Positions 1 to 9,033 of a stretch of 64,000 nt of DNA are shown here, one piece after another. The notes beneath the pieces are model-generated. The model did not search any database. It saw only the letters and a program-made list of their open reading frames with translations, and was not told the origin of the DNA. The stretch's first letter is position 1, and each line of letters opens with the position of its first letter. Source of the DNA: Amycolatopsis acidicola (GTDB lineage Bacteria; Actinomycetota; Actinomycetes; Mycobacteriales; Pseudonocardiaceae); assembly GCF_007713735.2 (NCBI RefSeq), contig NZ_VMNW02000016.1:1-64000 (forward strand), in the 5' to 3' direction. The translations under genes were made by a program, and so were the position numbers.

Positions 1-35
1 CGCGGTAAGCAGCGTCAGTTGTGTATAAGAGACAG
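1..35 (+). other. Nextera adapter read-through (assembly artefact)
   Basis: Bases 9-18 read GCAGCGTCAG and bases 20-35 read TGTGTATAAGAGACAG, which is the 3' part of the Illumina Nextera read-1 adapter with its Tn5 mosaic end; the bases before it are a corrupted copy of the adapter 5' part. Translation across it gives peptides starting MCIRDR and MYKRQ, well-known adapter signatures. It is not genomic DNA and marks a contig end. Reading frames starting here are spurious. Confidence 0.95.
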
Positions 36-121
36 GGTGTCCCCAGCTTTCGTTGCCGGGCGGCGGTTTTTGTCGTGGGGCGGTTGGCGAAGTGGATCCG
101 CTCCTACTTCCCCGTCACCAC

Positions 122-470
122 GCTGGCTCGGCCCGGCGAGCGGGAGCCGCCTCTACTCCTCAGCCCGCGCCAGCTCGGCCTGGCAAGCCGGAGCCCACCA
201 CTCCCCAGCCTCCATGCCAAATCAGCCCGGCTAACCCGAGCCGCGCCAACTCCCCCGCGCCAAACTCGGCCCGGCGAAAAAGATCCGCCCCGCCCTCCAG
301 CCCGCGCCAATTCAGCCCGGCAAACCGGAGCATCCCCAGTCCCCAGCCTCCGCGCTGGCGCGGCCCGGCAAACCCGGGCCGCGCAACTCCCCCGCGCCGA
401 CTCAACCCGGCGAAGCCGAGCATCCCCGCGACCCCAACCCGCGCCACATCAGCCGACCAAACCGAGCCGC
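122..470. repeat. Imperfect tandem repeats downstream of rbfA
   Basis: Non-coding C-rich stretch made of about seven degenerate units of 40-52 bp, each built around CCGCGCCAAYTCRGCCCGGC followed by AAACCGGAGC-like text. There is a higher-order period of about 137 bp: the unit starting at 161 (CAGCCCGCGCCAGCTCGGCC) recurs at 298, and CCGCGCCAACTCCCCCGCGC at 241 recurs at 379. The long open frames here are low-complexity by-products of the repeats. I see no gene in 36-478. Confidence 0.75.
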
Positions 471-478
471 CCCGGCCG

Positions 479-946
479 CTACTCCTCCTCGCCGTCCTCC
501 GCGTCTTCCTCGTCTTCGCGGGGGGCTCGGTACGGGTCCGGGTCACCGGCGTGCTGGGCACCGGCCGAACGGCGGGCCACTTCGGCGTCGGCCTCGCGGG
601 CTTTCGCCAGCAGGTCCTCGATGTGCTGCGCCGTCTCCGGCACCTTGTCGGCGACGAAGGTGAGCGTCGGCGTGAAGCGGACACCCGTGCCTTGCCCCAC
701 CTTGCTCCGCAACACCCCGCGCGCCGAGTCCAGCGCGGCGGCCGCACCCGCGAAATCCGGTGCCGCTTCGAGGCTTTCCCCCAAAACCGTGTAGTACACG
801 GTGGCGTCGTGCAGATCCGCGGTGACCTTCGTGTCGGTGATCGTCACGTAGCTCAGCCGCGGGTCCTTGATCTCGTGCTCGATGGCCGAGGCCACGATCT
901 GCGAGATCCGCTTGGACAGCCTCCGCGCGCGTGCCGGATCGGCCAT
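479..946 (-). CDS. rbfA: Ribosome-binding factor A
   Basis: Cytoplasmic 30S maturation factor that binds the 5' helix of 16S rRNA and is needed for late small-subunit assembly. The protein (155 aa from the ATG) has the KH-like RbfA fold: N-terminal [17 protein letters not shown] helix, then [19 protein letters not shown], the family core, and [19 protein letters not shown] near the end. An acidic, disordered tail ([12 protein letters not shown]) follows, common in actinobacterial RbfA. The ATG at 946 is preferred over the in-frame GTG one codon earlier because AGGGA lies at a good distance. It is the last gene of the rimP-nusA-ylxR-infB cluster, 16 bp after the DUF503 gene. Confidence 0.95.
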   Translation of the reverse strand: MADPARARRLSKRISQIVASAIEHEIKDPRLSYVTITDTKVTADLHDATVYYTVLGESLEAAPDFAGAAAALDSARGVLRSKVGQGTGVRFTPTLTFVADKVPETAQHIEDLLAKAREADAEVARRSAGAQHAGDPDPYRAPREDEEDAEDGEEE

Positions 947-962
947 CACACATCCCTACTTT

Positions 963-1256
963 CTAGTCTTCCGGTCCGAACAGCCGACGGCGCGCGGACA
1001 ACAGCTCCAGTTCCGGCCTGCCCGCGACCAGGCGTTCGCATTCGTCGAGGACGTCACGAACATGGTCACCGTCCGCGGCGACCACCGCGACCCCAATCAG
1101 CGCCCTGCGATGCAGATCCTGATGCCCGGCCTCGGCGACCGACACCTCGAACCGCTTCCGCAGCTCCGCGACCAAGGGCCGCACCACCGAACGTTTCTGC
1201 TTGAGCGAACGGACATCGCCCAGCAGCACGTCGAACTCATACGCACCGACGAACAT
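963..1256 (-). CDS. DUF503 family protein (YlxP-like)
   Basis: Small 97-aa protein of the DUF503/YlxP family, which sits between infB and rbfA in many Gram-positive genomes. It opens MFVGAYEFDVLLGDVRSLKQ and continues KRSVVRPLVAELRKRFEVSV with AEAGHQDLHRRALIGVAVVA, the conserved ferredoxin-like core of the family. The ATG has a GAGGAG ribosome binding site just upstream; a longer open frame running back toward infB lacks family similarity. Biochemical role unknown; the position suggests a link to ribosome biogenesis or initiation. Confidence 0.9.
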   Translation of the reverse strand: MFVGAYEFDVLLGDVRSLKQKRSVVRPLVAELRKRFEVSVAEAGHQDLHRRALIGVAVVAADGDHVRDVLDECERLVAGRPELELLSARRRLFGPED

Positions 1257-1273
1257 GGTCTCCTCAGAGAGTG

Positions 1274-1304
1274 CGGGGGCCGGTCCGCTCCGGACCGGCC
1301 CCCG
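1274..1304 (-). terminator. Strong hairpin after infB
   Basis: A perfect 14-bp stem (CGGGGGCCGGTCCG pairing with CGGACCGGCCCCCG) with a CTC loop, in the 62-bp gap between infB and the DUF503 gene. No T-tract follows, as is usual in high-GC actinomycetes. It probably terminates or attenuates infB transcripts before the DUF503-rbfA pair. Confidence 0.7.
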
Positions 1305-1318
1305 ACACCAACTCACCC

Positions 1319-4279
1319 TTACGCGCGCGGCTTCTCGCGCTGTTCGTAGGTTTCGACGATGTCGCCGACCTTGATGTCGCTGTACGACCCCAAAGTCAGA
1401 CCACACTCGTACCCGTCGCGCACCTCGACCACGTCGTCCTTGAACCGCCGCAGCGAGTTGACCGGCAGGTTCTGCGCGATCACCACGTCGTCCCGCAGGA
1501 GGCGGGCCTTCGCGTTGCGGCGGATCTCGCCCGAGGTGACGAGACAGCCGGCGATGGTGCCGAACTTAGAGGACTTGAAGACCTCGCGGACCTCCGCCTT
1601 GCCGAGCTCGACCTCTTCGTACTCCGGCTTGAGCATGCCCTTCAGAGCCTGCTCGATCTCCTCGATCGCCTGGTAGATCACCGTGTAGTACCGGACGTCG
1701 ACGCCCTCGCGGGTGGCCCGCTCGGTCGCCTTGCCCTGCGCCCGCACGTTGAACCCGAGCACGATCGCGTCGGACGCGGTCGCCAGGTCGATGTCGGACT
1801 CGGTCACGCCACCGACACCGCGGTGCACCACGTTCAGCTCGACCTCGTCACCGACGTCCAGCTGCAGCAGCGCCGCCTCGAGAGCTTCGACGGTACCGGA
1901 GTTGTCACCCTTGATGATCAGGTTCAGGGTGGACGTCTCCTTCAGCGCGGAGTCCAGGTCCTCCAGGCTGACCCGCTTGCGCCGCTGCGCGTTCATGGCG
2001 TTGCGGATCCGGGCCTGGCGCCGCTCGGCGATCTGCCGCGCGACCCTGTCCTCCTCGACGACGAGGAACGTGTCACCGGCACCCGGCACCGAGGTGAACC
2101 CGATGACCTGCACCGGCCGCGAAGGCAGCGCCTCCGTGACGTCCTCGTTGTACTCGTCGACCATGCGCCGCACACGCCCGTAGGCGTCCCCGGCGACGAC
2201 CGAGTCGCCGACCCGCAGCGTGCCGCGCTGCACCAGCACGGTGGCCACGGGACCGCGGCCGCGGTCGAGGTGCGCTTCGATCGCGACGCCCTGGGCCTCC
2301 ATGTCGGGGTTGGCCCGCAGGTCCAGCGCCGCGTCGGCGGTCAGCAGGATCGCCTCGAGCAGACCGTTGATGTTGATGTTCTCCCGCGCGGAGATGTCGA
2401 CGAACATCGTCTCGCCGCCGTACTCCTCGGCCACCAGCCCGTATTCGGTGAGCTGCTGGCGGATCTTCTGCGGGTTCGCACCTTCCTTGTCGATCTTGTT
2501 CACCGCGACCACGATCGGCGCCTTGGCCGCCTGGGCGTGGTTGATCGCCTCCACCGTTTGCGGCATGACGCCGTCGTCGGCGGCGACCACCAGCACCGCG
2601 ATGTCCGAGGAGCTCGCGCCACGCGCACGCATGGCGGTGAACGACTCGTGACCCGGGGTGTCGATGAACGTGATCAGGCGCTCGTTGCCGTCGAGCTCGG
2701 TCTCCACCTGGTAGGCACCGATGTGCTGGGTGATGCCACCGGCTTCACCTTCGCGCACCTTCGTCTTCCGGATGGTGTCCAGCAGGCGGGTCTTACCGTG
2801 GTCGACGTGACCCATGACGGTCACGACCGGCGGCCGGACCTGCAGGTCCTCCTCGTCACCGGCGTCCTCGCCGTAGGTGATGTCGAAGGTCTCCAGCAGC
2901 TCGCGGTCCTCCTCCTCGGGGGAGACGACCTGCACCTGGTAGTTCATCTCCGAGCCGAGCAGCTCGAGGATCTCGTCCGACACCGACTGCGTGGCCGTGA
3001 CCATCTCACCGAGGTGGAACAGCACCTGCACCAGCGAAGCCGGGTTCGCGTCGATCTTCTCCGCGAAGTCGGTCAGCGAGGCACCGCGCGGGAGCCGGAT
3101 GGTCTCGCCGCTGCCCTTGGGCAACCGCACGCCACCGACGCTCGGCGCCTGCATGTTGTCCATGTACTCCTGGCGCTTCTGCCGCTTCGACTTGCGGCCC
3201 TTGCGCGAGGGACCACCGGGACGGCCGAAGGCACCGGCCGTGCCACCACGGCCACCGCCGCCACGGCCGCGGAAACCGCCGCCGCCCGCGGGGGCGCCGC
3301 CACCGGGACGGAAGCCACCGCCGCCGCCACCGCCACCGGGGCCGCCGCGGAAACCGCCGCCGCCACCGCCACCGCCGGGACGACCGCCGCCGCCACCGGG
3401 ACGACCGCCGCCACCGGGACCGCCACGAGCGCCACCACCGGGACCACCGCGGCCACCACCGGGCGCCGGCCGCTGCGTGCGGCCGGGCATCATGCCCGGG
3501 TTCGGGCGCGGCGGCATGTTGCCGGGGCTCGGCCTGTTGCCGCCACCGGGACGCGGTGCCTGTGCCGGCCTGTCGCCACCGGAACGCTCGCCGCCCGGAC
3601 GCTCGCCACCGGGGCGCGGGCCACGGTCACTGCCGGGGCCGGGACGCGGCGGAGCGGGCCTCGGCGCGGGCGAACCCGAGCCGACGCCGAACGGATTGTT
3701 GCCGACCCGCGGGGTACGCGGACCGGGCTTGGGGCCGGCGGGCTTGGGGCCCTGCGGCTTCGGCGGCACCACGGAACCGCCGCCCTGCTGGGACGACGGG
3801 GCGGGGCCGGGACGCGGAGCCTGCTGCTGTTGCTGCGGCTTCGGCTCCGCCTTCGCGGCCGGAACCTGCGGTTTCGGCTCGGCGGGCCGGGGCTGCTGCG
3901 CCGGCTTCTGCTGCTGCGGTTGCTGCTGCGGCTGCTGTTGCTGGGGCTGCTGCGCCGGGCCGGGACGCGGCCCTGGGCGCGGACCGGGGACCGCGTTCGG
4001 GCGCGGACGGTCCTGCGAGCTTTCCTGCTTGGGCGCTGCCGGAGCCTGCCCGTTCCCGCCCTGCGCGGGGCCGGGGACCGGCTTGCGGCCGCCCTGCTTA
4101 CCGCCGGACTTGCCGCCACCGGCGGTGAACGCGTCCCGCAGCCGCCGGGCAACGGGTGCCTCGACGGTGGAGGACGCGGACTTCACGAACTCGCCCTGCT
4201 CCTTGAGTTTGGCGAGAACTTCCTTGCTTGTCACACCGAGCTCTTTCGCGAGCTCGTGCACACGGGCCTTGCCTGCCAC
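1319..4279 (-). CDS. infB: Translation initiation factor IF-2
   Basis: GTPase that delivers fMet-tRNA to the 30S subunit and promotes 50S joining. About 986 aa. The N-terminus is the IF2_N domain ([19 protein letters not shown]), then a Pro/Gln/Gly-rich disordered linker of several hundred residues with long polyglycine-arginine runs (DNA 3240-3460 is almost pure G+C), then a second IF2_N-like domain, the G domain with P-loop GHVDHGKT, the DTPGHESF switch and NKID, and domains II-IV. The GTG start at 4279 is chosen because GAGGAG precedes it; a TTG four codons upstream is the alternative. It lies 117 bp after ylxR. Confidence 0.97.
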   Translation of the reverse strand: MAGKARVHELAKELGVTSKEVLAKLKEQGEFVKSASSTVEAPVARRLRDAFTAGGGKSGGKQGGRKPVPGPAQGGNGQAPAAPKQESSQDRPRPNAVPGPRPGPRPGPAQQPQQQQPQQQPQQQKPAQQPRPAEPKPQVPAAKAEPKPQQQQQAPRPGPAPSSQQGGGSVVPPKPQGPKPAGPKPGPRTPRVGNNPFGVGSGSPAPRPAPPRPGPGSDRGPRPGGERPGGERSGGDRPAQAPRPGGGNRPSPGNMPPRPNPGMMPGRTQRPAPGGGRGGPGGGARGGPGGGGRPGGGGGRPGGGGGGGGFRGGPGGGGGGGGFRPGGGAPAGGGGFRGRGGGGRGGTAGAFGRPGGPSRKGRKSKRQKRQEYMDNMQAPSVGGVRLPKGSGETIRLPRGASLTDFAEKIDANPASLVQVLFHLGEMVTATQSVSDEILELLGSEMNYQVQVVSPEEEDRELLETFDITYGEDAGDEEDLQVRPPVVTVMGHVDHGKTRLLDTIRKTKVREGEAGGITQHIGAYQVETELDGNERLITFIDTPGHESFTAMRARGASSSDIAVLVVAADDGVMPQTVEAINHAQAAKAPIVVAVNKIDKEGANPQKIRQQLTEYGLVAEEYGGETMFVDISARENININGLLEAILLTADAALDLRANPDMEAQGVAIEAHLDRGRGPVATVLVQRGTLRVGDSVVAGDAYGRVRRMVDEYNEDVTEALPSRPVQVIGFTSVPGAGDTFLVVEEDRVARQIAERRQARIRNAMNAQRRKRVSLEDLDSALKETSTLNLIIKGDNSGTVEALEAALLQLDVGDEVELNVVHRGVGGVTESDIDLATASDAIVLGFNVRAQGKATERATREGVDVRYYTVIYQAIEEIEQALKGMLKPEYEEVELGKAEVREVFKSSKFGTIAGCLVTSGEIRRNAKARLLRDDVVIAQNLPVNSLRRFKDDVVEVRDGYECGLTLGSYSDIKVGDIVETYEQREKPRA

Positions 4280-4396
4280 TGCTCTCCTCAACTGGGGAGG
4301 CCAGCCAGGCGGTAAGGACCCGCTGACCTCGTCCTATCGTCGCGCGTTCATGGCTTCAGCTTCACGGCTGACTCATGACGGGTCGACCTGCTTCCT

Positions 4397-4762
4397 TCAT
4401 TCCGGTCGAGCGAGGGAGGTTCCCCCACCCACAGTTCGTTCGGCGTGCGGCTCGAGACGCCTCCGCACGGCCTGGACGCCGAGCGTGCCCGGAACCCGTA
4501 ACGCCCGGGGAAACGCCCGCCGCCGCTCGGCCTTGGCCAGGCATCCGGGATCGGGGTGCAGCCAAGCACCCCGGCCCGGCAACCGCCGACGCTCGTCGAC
4601 GACCACCTGCCCGTCCTTCGCGACCACTCGCAGCAACTCACCGACCGAAGCCCGTTTCCGGCACCCCACGCACGTGCGGACCGGGGTTTCCCGTTCCTTG
4701 GCGCGCGCGTCCTCCGGGTACGGCCTTCGAACCACGTTCGAGTTTAGCTCGTGCCCTGTCAC
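4397..4762 (-). CDS. ylxR: YlxR family RNA-binding protein
   Basis: 121-aa YlxR (DUF448) protein. It has the family signature [12 protein letters not shown] near the N-terminus, then [20 protein letters not shown] and [16 protein letters not shown], the GRGAW/C motif of the fold. YlxR proteins are small basic nucleic-acid binders encoded between nusA and infB. The GTG start overlaps the nusA stop in a GTGA, so it is probably translationally coupled to nusA. The C-terminal about 40 residues are variable and Arg-rich. Confidence 0.93.
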   Translation of the reverse strand: MTGHELNSNVVRRPYPEDARAKERETPVRTCVGCRKRASVGELLRVVAKDGQVVVDERRRLPGRGAWLHPDPGCLAKAERRRAFPRALRVPGTLGVQAVRRRLEPHAERTVGGGTSLARPE

Positions 4763-5787
4763 TCAGCCGAACCGGTTGTTGCCGCGCGTGGTGTGTCCTC
4801 CGCCTCGTCGTCCCCGGCGGCGTCGCTGCGGATGTCGATCCGCCATCCGGTGAGCCGCGCGGCGAGGCGGGCGTTCTGCCCTTCCTTGCCGATGGCCAGG
4901 GACAACTGGAAGTCGGGCACGACGACGCGGGCCGTCTTCGCCCGTTCGTCCACCACGCGCACCGACACAACCTTGGCCGGGGACAAAGCATTCCCGACGA
5001 AGCGGGCCGGGTCCTCGGAGTAGTCGATGATGTCGATCTTCTCCCCGGCCAGCTCGCTCATCACGTTGCGCACCCGCGCGCCCACCGGGCCGATGCACGC
5101 GCCCTTGGCGTTGACGCCGGGCACCGTGGAGCGGACCGCGATCTTGGAGCGGTGCCCCGGCTCGCGGGCGACGGCGGCGATTTCGACCGTGCCGTCGGCG
5201 ATCTCGGGCACTTCGAGCGCGAACAGCTTGCGCACCAGGTTCGGGTGCGAGCGGGACAGCGTGACCTGCGGGCCGCGGCTGCCGCGGGACACCGTCACCA
5301 CGTACGCCTTGATGCGGCTGCCGTGCGCGTAGGACTCGCCGGCCACCTGCTCGGCCGCGGGCAGCACGCCCTCGATGTCCCCGATCTGCACCACGACCAT
5401 GCCGCGGGCGTTGGCGCGCGCGTCGCGCTGGATGACGCCCGCGACGATCTCGCCCTCCTTGGTGGAGAACTCGCCGTAGGTCTTCTCGTGCTCGGCGTCG
5501 CGCAGGCGCTGCAGGATGACCTGGCGCGCGGTGGTGGCCGCGATCCGGCCGAAGCCCTCCGGCGTGTCGTCCCACTCCTCGTCGACTTCGCCGTTCTCGT
5601 CCAGGGTGTGCGCGAGCACGCGCACGAACCCGGTCTTGCGGTCGATGTCGATCCTGGCGTGGGGCTGATGGCCCTCGGTGTGCTTGTACGCGGTCAGCAG
5701 CGCGGTCTCGATGGCCTCGATGACCGTATCGAAGGGGATGTCCTTGTCCCGCTCGATCGCCCTCAGCGCGGCGATGTCGACGTTCAC
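4759..5787 (-). CDS. nusA: Transcription termination/antitermination factor NusA
   Basis: 342-aa RNA polymerase-associated factor controlling pausing, termination and antitermination. Order: N-terminal RNAP-binding domain ([20 protein letters not shown]), S1 domain around residues 105-185, then KH1 ([20 protein letters not shown]) and KH2 ([20 protein letters not shown]). It lacks the C-terminal acidic repeats of proteobacterial NusA, as expected in actinobacteria. Its GTG overlaps the rimP stop (GTGA) and its stop overlaps ylxR, giving a coupled rimP-nusA-ylxR unit. Confidence 0.97.
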   Translation of the reverse strand: MNVDIAALRAIERDKDIPFDTVIEAIETALLTAYKHTEGHQPHARIDIDRKTGFVRVLAHTLDENGEVDEEWDDTPEGFGRIAATTARQVILQRLRDAEHEKTYGEFSTKEGEIVAGVIQRDARANARGMVVVQIGDIEGVLPAAEQVAGESYAHGSRIKAYVVTVSRGSRGPQVTLSRSHPNLVRKLFALEVPEIADGTVEIAAVAREPGHRSKIAVRSTVPGVNAKGACIGPVGARVRNVMSELAGEKIDIIDYSEDPARFVGNALSPAKVVSVRVVDERAKTARVVVPDFQLSLAIGKEGQNARLAARLTGWRIDIRSDAAGDDEAEDTPRAATTGSAE

Positions 5788-6296
5788 TCCGACTCCTTCC
5801 CGGCCGCGTCCTCTTCAAGCAGCTTGAGGTCCTCCGTCGGCGGTTGCTTGAACTCGATTTCGATCACGGCTCTGGCCACGTCGCGGAACCGCACCTCACG
5901 GATCTCCCCGTCCACGAGCACGCGCGCCGACTCCTCGCCGGCGTGCCCGACGCGGCCGAGGAAGGCCGCGCCCTCGTGCGGGCTGATCTTCACCAGCCGG
6001 TACTTCGCCCGCCGCCAGTGCCTCGGCCCGCTCAGCGGCCGGTCGACGCCCGGGGACGTGACCTCGAGCGTGTAGGCCCCGGCGATGAGGTGCTCGTTCT
6101 CGTCGAGCGCGGCCGACACGGCCCGGCTGGCCTCGGCGATCTCGTCCAGGCCGACCCCGTCGTCGGAATCGACGACGACCTTCACCAGCTTGCGCCGCCC
6201 GGCTTGCTGGACGTCGAGCGCGTCGAGGTCGAAACCCGCGCCGGCGACGGCCTCGGCCACGATCGGCTCGAGCTGGCCGGCGAGTTCTCCTGGCAC
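5784..6296 (-). CDS. rimP: Ribosome maturation factor RimP
   Basis: 170-aa 30S assembly factor. The N-terminal alpha/beta domain carries [20 protein letters not shown] and the [24 protein letters not shown] core typical of RimP; the C-terminal SH3-like domain ends in an acidic tail. GTG start with AGGAGAG upstream. It is the first gene of the minus-strand cluster; the 107-bp gap to the divergent DUF4439 gene must hold the promoters of both. Confidence 0.95.
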   Translation of the reverse strand: MPGELAGQLEPIVAEAVAGAGFDLDALDVQQAGRRKLVKVVVDSDDGVGLDEIAEASRAVSAALDENEHLIAGAYTLEVTSPGVDRPLSGPRHWRRAKYRLVKISPHEGAAFLGRVGHAGEESARVLVDGEIREVRFRDVARAVIEIEFKQPPTEDLKLLEEDAAGKESE

Positions 6297-6403
6297 CTTG
6301 GCGCTCTCCTGTTTGTTCCGCGATGGTCAGTGGTGGTCAAGCTTATCTTGCTTGCCCCCGTCACCGCCCGTGGTCACTCCCGGGACTGGCAGACTGGCGC
6401 CCC

Positions 6404-7312
6404 GTGAGCTTCCGTACCCGTCGTGACGTCCTGCGAATGAGCGCGCTGGCGGCCCTGGCCGTCCCGCTGGCCGCCTGCCAGACCGGCTACTCCGACGAGC
6501 CCGATCCGCTCGCCCTGCTCGCCGAACAGGCCAAGGCGGACGCGGCCGCCGCGAACGGCGTGGGCGGGGATCTCGGCAGCCAGGTGGCGACCGTGCGCAC
6601 GGCGCACGCGCAGGCGCTGCAGGCCGAAGTGGACAGGCTGAACCGGCCGAAGTCCTCGGTCCAGGTGGTGACGCCGTCGGGCTCGGGCACGGCCGCGCTG
6701 AAGGAGCGTCTCGCCACTGCGCGGGAGCAGGCGGAGAAGCTGGTGCCCACGTTTTCGCGCTACCGGGCCGGGCTCGTGGCCGCGGTGGCCGCGGGCTGCG
6801 CGGGGCTGCAGCAGCTGGACGACAAGCTCGGCCCGGGCACGGATCCCGGCACCGTCACGGCTTCGGCGTCGACAGTCCCGAGCGACGCGGTGTCGCCGTT
6901 GCAGAAGGCACTGGACGCCGAGCACGCGGCGGTGTGGGTGTACGCGCTGGTGAGCGCCTTCCTGCCGAGCAACTACACGGCGGGCGTGAGCGACGGGGCC
7001 GACGAACACCGCAACCGCCGCGACGCGTGCGTGCGGATGCTGGACGCCGTCGGCGCGACACCGGACGGAGCGGAGCCCGCGTACATCACGCCGAAGCCGG
7101 TGACGGACGCGACGTCGGCGAAAAGCGTTGTGGCGAGCGCGGAAGCCGACACGGCCGCGGCGTGGCGCGGCGTGCTGGAGGGCACGGACGACGAGAACCT
7201 GCGGAAGGTGGCGCTCGTCGCGCTGCTCGGCTCGGCCCGCCGCGGTACACGCTGGCGTCAGGCCGCGGGCGAGTCGCCCGCCGCCGTGCCCATGCCGGGC
7301 GCGGCGGCCTGA
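6404..7312 (+). CDS. DUF4439 ferritin-like lipoprotein
   Basis: 302-aa exported protein. The first 30 residues form a Tat-like signal (RTRRDVLRMSALAALAVP) ending in a lipobox LAAC, so it is predicted to be a lipoprotein on the outer face of the membrane. Residues about 40-150 are helical and Ala-rich; the C-terminal half is the DUF4439 ferritin-like domain (LQKALDAEHAAVWVYALVSA, then DEHRNRRDACVRML). The Glu/His residues of a di-iron site are only partly recognisable, so metal binding is uncertain. The same gene lies next to rimP in mycobacteria. GTG start; an upstream ATG in frame would bury the signal peptide. Confidence 0.85.
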   Translation: MSFRTRRDVLRMSALAALAVPLAACQTGYSDEPDPLALLAEQAKADAAAANGVGGDLGSQVATVRTAHAQALQAEVDRLNRPKSSVQVVTPSGSGTAALKERLATAREQAEKLVPTFSRYRAGLVAAVAAGCAGLQQLDDKLGPGTDPGTVTASASTVPSDAVSPLQKALDAEHAAVWVYALVSAFLPSNYTAGVSDGADEHRNRRDACVRMLDAVGATPDGAEPAYITPKPVTDATSAKSVVASAEADTAAAWRGVLEGTDDENLRKVALVALLGSARRGTRWRQAAGESPAAVPMPGAAA

Positions 7313-7323
7313 GCCCCGCTCAG
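7309..7323. terminator. Small hairpin between convergent genes
   Basis: CTGAGC and GCTCAG pair around a CCC loop, overlapping the stop codon of the DUF4439 gene and the end of the convergent membrane-protein gene. Short and without T-tract; a weak bidirectional terminator at best. Confidence 0.35.
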
Positions 7324-7952
7324 CCCGTACGCAGCTGCGAGGAGAGGTCGAGCGCCTCGTTCGCGACGCGGCCGATCGTGGCGTCGTCCTTGTGGTCGCC
7401 GAAGAAACCGGCCAGCACGACCGTCACCTGGTTGCTGGTGAGGCGCGAGGCGTATTTGCCGGTGTAGAGCTTCGGCGCGTCGGCGATTTTCGCCGTGCCG
7501 TCGCGGACGAGGTCGTTGACGTTGCCGGTGTTGTCCCCGTCGAGGATCGTCTTGAGCTGCTGGGCGTCCGCGGGCGTCGGCATCGTCACCAGCACGACCG
7601 AAACGAGCGCCTTGTTCCCGCTCGCCGTCGTGTCGTACAGCGCGCGGGACAGGCCCTGGCACGGGTGCTCGGAGAAGTACTTCTTCACCGACGCCGTCGA
7701 CTTCCCGGCGCAGTCGGTCGACGCGACGGGGCCTTCGGCGGGCGTGAAGGTGAACTCCTTCGCCGGCGCCTGCGCGACCGGCGTGGCGCCGGAATCGTGC
7801 TGGATCAGCCACCAGACCAGCCCGGCCACGACCGCGACGGCCACCAGGCCGAGGCCCTTGAACAGGGGGCCTCGGGTCTTGTTCCGGCCGGCGGGGATCC
7901 GGGGCAGCGGCGCGGTGTCGCCACGGGCCGGCGGATATTGCGGAGCAACCAC
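7320..7952 (-). CDS. Single-pass membrane protein of unknown function
   Basis: 210 aa. Residues 1-30 are cytoplasmic and Pro/Arg-rich (PPARGDTAPLPRIPAGR), then one membrane span (GLGLVAVAVVAGLVWWLI), then an extracellular domain of about 150 residues with two cysteines (STDCAGKS, SEHPCQGL) that could form a disulfide. I recognise no catalytic motif. Similar N-in/C-out proteins are common in actinomycetes. GTG start. Convergent with the DUF4439 gene and 33 bp downstream of the aminotransferase gene, possibly one transcript. Confidence 0.7.
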   Translation of the reverse strand: MVAPQYPPARGDTAPLPRIPAGRNKTRGPLFKGLGLVAVAVVAGLVWWLIQHDSGATPVAQAPAKEFTFTPAEGPVASTDCAGKSTASVKKYFSEHPCQGLSRALYDTTASGNKALVSVVLVTMPTPADAQQLKTILDGDNTGNVNDLVRDGTAKIADAPKLYTGKYASRLTSNQVTVVLAGFFGDHKDDATIGRVANEALDLSSQLRTG

Positions 7953-7985
7953 GAGCCAGTACGGTACCGGGCCACCCGGCCGGAC

Positions 7986-9008
7986 TCACCCCACAGCGTG
8001 GAGAACCCGTTCTACATCACTCTCGGTGTTGTAGAGGTGGAAGCCGAGACGCACCTTCCCGGCACGGGCGCTGGCCTTGATCCCGGCCTCGGCGAGGCGG
8101 GCCGGATCGGCCTCGATCGAGACGATCGCGCTGCCGCGTTCGGCCAGGCCAAGCCCCCTGAGCAGGGAATCCGCCAGCCCGGCGCAGTGATCCCGGACGG
8201 CCTTGAGGTCGAGGGAGTTCAAGTACTCGAGCGCGACCGCGGCGCCCGCGTGCGCGAACCAGACCGGTGACAAGTCGTATCGGCGCGCGCCTTCGGCCTG
8301 CCGCAGCGGCATCCCGTACAGCGCGTCCCACTGCCCCTCGCTCGCGTACCAGCCGGCAGCGACCGCCCTGCCGGTGTGGACCGCGCGCGGATGCACGGCC
8401 AGCCACGCGGAGCCGCGCGGGGACAGCAGCCACTTGTAGCCGGCGCCGACGACCCAGTCCGCCCAGTCGAGCTGGAGCGGCAGCCAGCCCGCGGCCTGCG
8501 AGACGTCCAGCGCGACGGGGACGCCCGCCGCTTCGGACGCGGCCCGCAGGGCGTCGAGATCCGCGATCGCCCCGTCCGCGGACTGCACGACGGCGACGGC
8601 GACGAGGTCGTGCCCTTCGACGTGCTCCGGCAGCTCGGCGAGCGGGACTTCGTGGACGGTGGCGCCCGCGGCCGCGAAGGGGAACGTGACGCTGGTGAAT
8701 TCTCCTTGCGCCGCAAGGATTTTCGCCCCCGCCGGGAGCCCGGCGGCGATGTTGGCGAACAGCTGGGAAGCGCTGGCCCCGATGGCGATCCGGTCCCCAG
8801 GGACGCCGATCAGGTCCCCGAAACCCTGCCGGGAGAAGGTGACCGGCTCGTCGAAGTCGGGTGGGGAGTCGGCGCCGCGGCGCCAGCGGTCGACCAGCCG
8901 GACCACCGCGTCCGCCACGTGCCGGGGCGGGAGTCCGATGCTCGGGGTGTTGAGGTAGCCGTCCGGGACTTCGAACTCACCGTTGCCCCAGGTTCTGTGG
9001 TTCGCCAT
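7986..9008 (-). CDS. Class V aminotransferase family PLP enzyme
   Basis: 340-aa PLP fold-type I protein of the aminotransferase class V / cysteine desulfurase-like superfamily. It shows LNTPSIGLPPRHV near the N-terminus, the cofactor-region stretch VPVALDVSQAAGWLPLQL with the conserved Asp, and the Schiff-base lysine in VVGAGYKWLLSPRGSAWL. No desulfurase active-site Cys loop is seen, so sulfur mobilisation is unlikely; kynureninase- or isopenicillin-epimerase-like activity cannot be told apart here. ATG start. It lies 25 bp after the glycosyltransferase gene on the same strand. Confidence 0.85.
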   Translation of the reverse strand: MANHRTWGNGEFEVPDGYLNTPSIGLPPRHVADAVVRLVDRWRRGADSPPDFDEPVTFSRQGFGDLIGVPGDRIAIGASASQLFANIAAGLPAGAKILAAQGEFTSVTFPFAAAGATVHEVPLAELPEHVEGHDLVAVAVVQSADGAIADLDALRAASEAAGVPVALDVSQAAGWLPLQLDWADWVVGAGYKWLLSPRGSAWLAVHPRAVHTGRAVAAGWYASEGQWDALYGMPLRQAEGARRYDLSPVWFAHAGAAVALEYLNSLDLKAVRDHCAGLADSLLRGLGLAERGSAIVSIEADPARLAEAGIKASARAGKVRLGFHLYNTESDVERVLHAVG

Positions 9009-9033
9009 GACGCCACTATGCCCACGGGCGGGG

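Noticed and set aside
36-1204. Plus-strand 257- and 383-codon frames at the left end
   Set aside because: They run through the repeats and antisense to rbfA, and one begins in the adapter.
1271-4315. Plus-strand 1014-codon frame opposite infB
   Set aside because: Shadow of the GC-rich infB codons; the infB frame has clear IF-2 domains.
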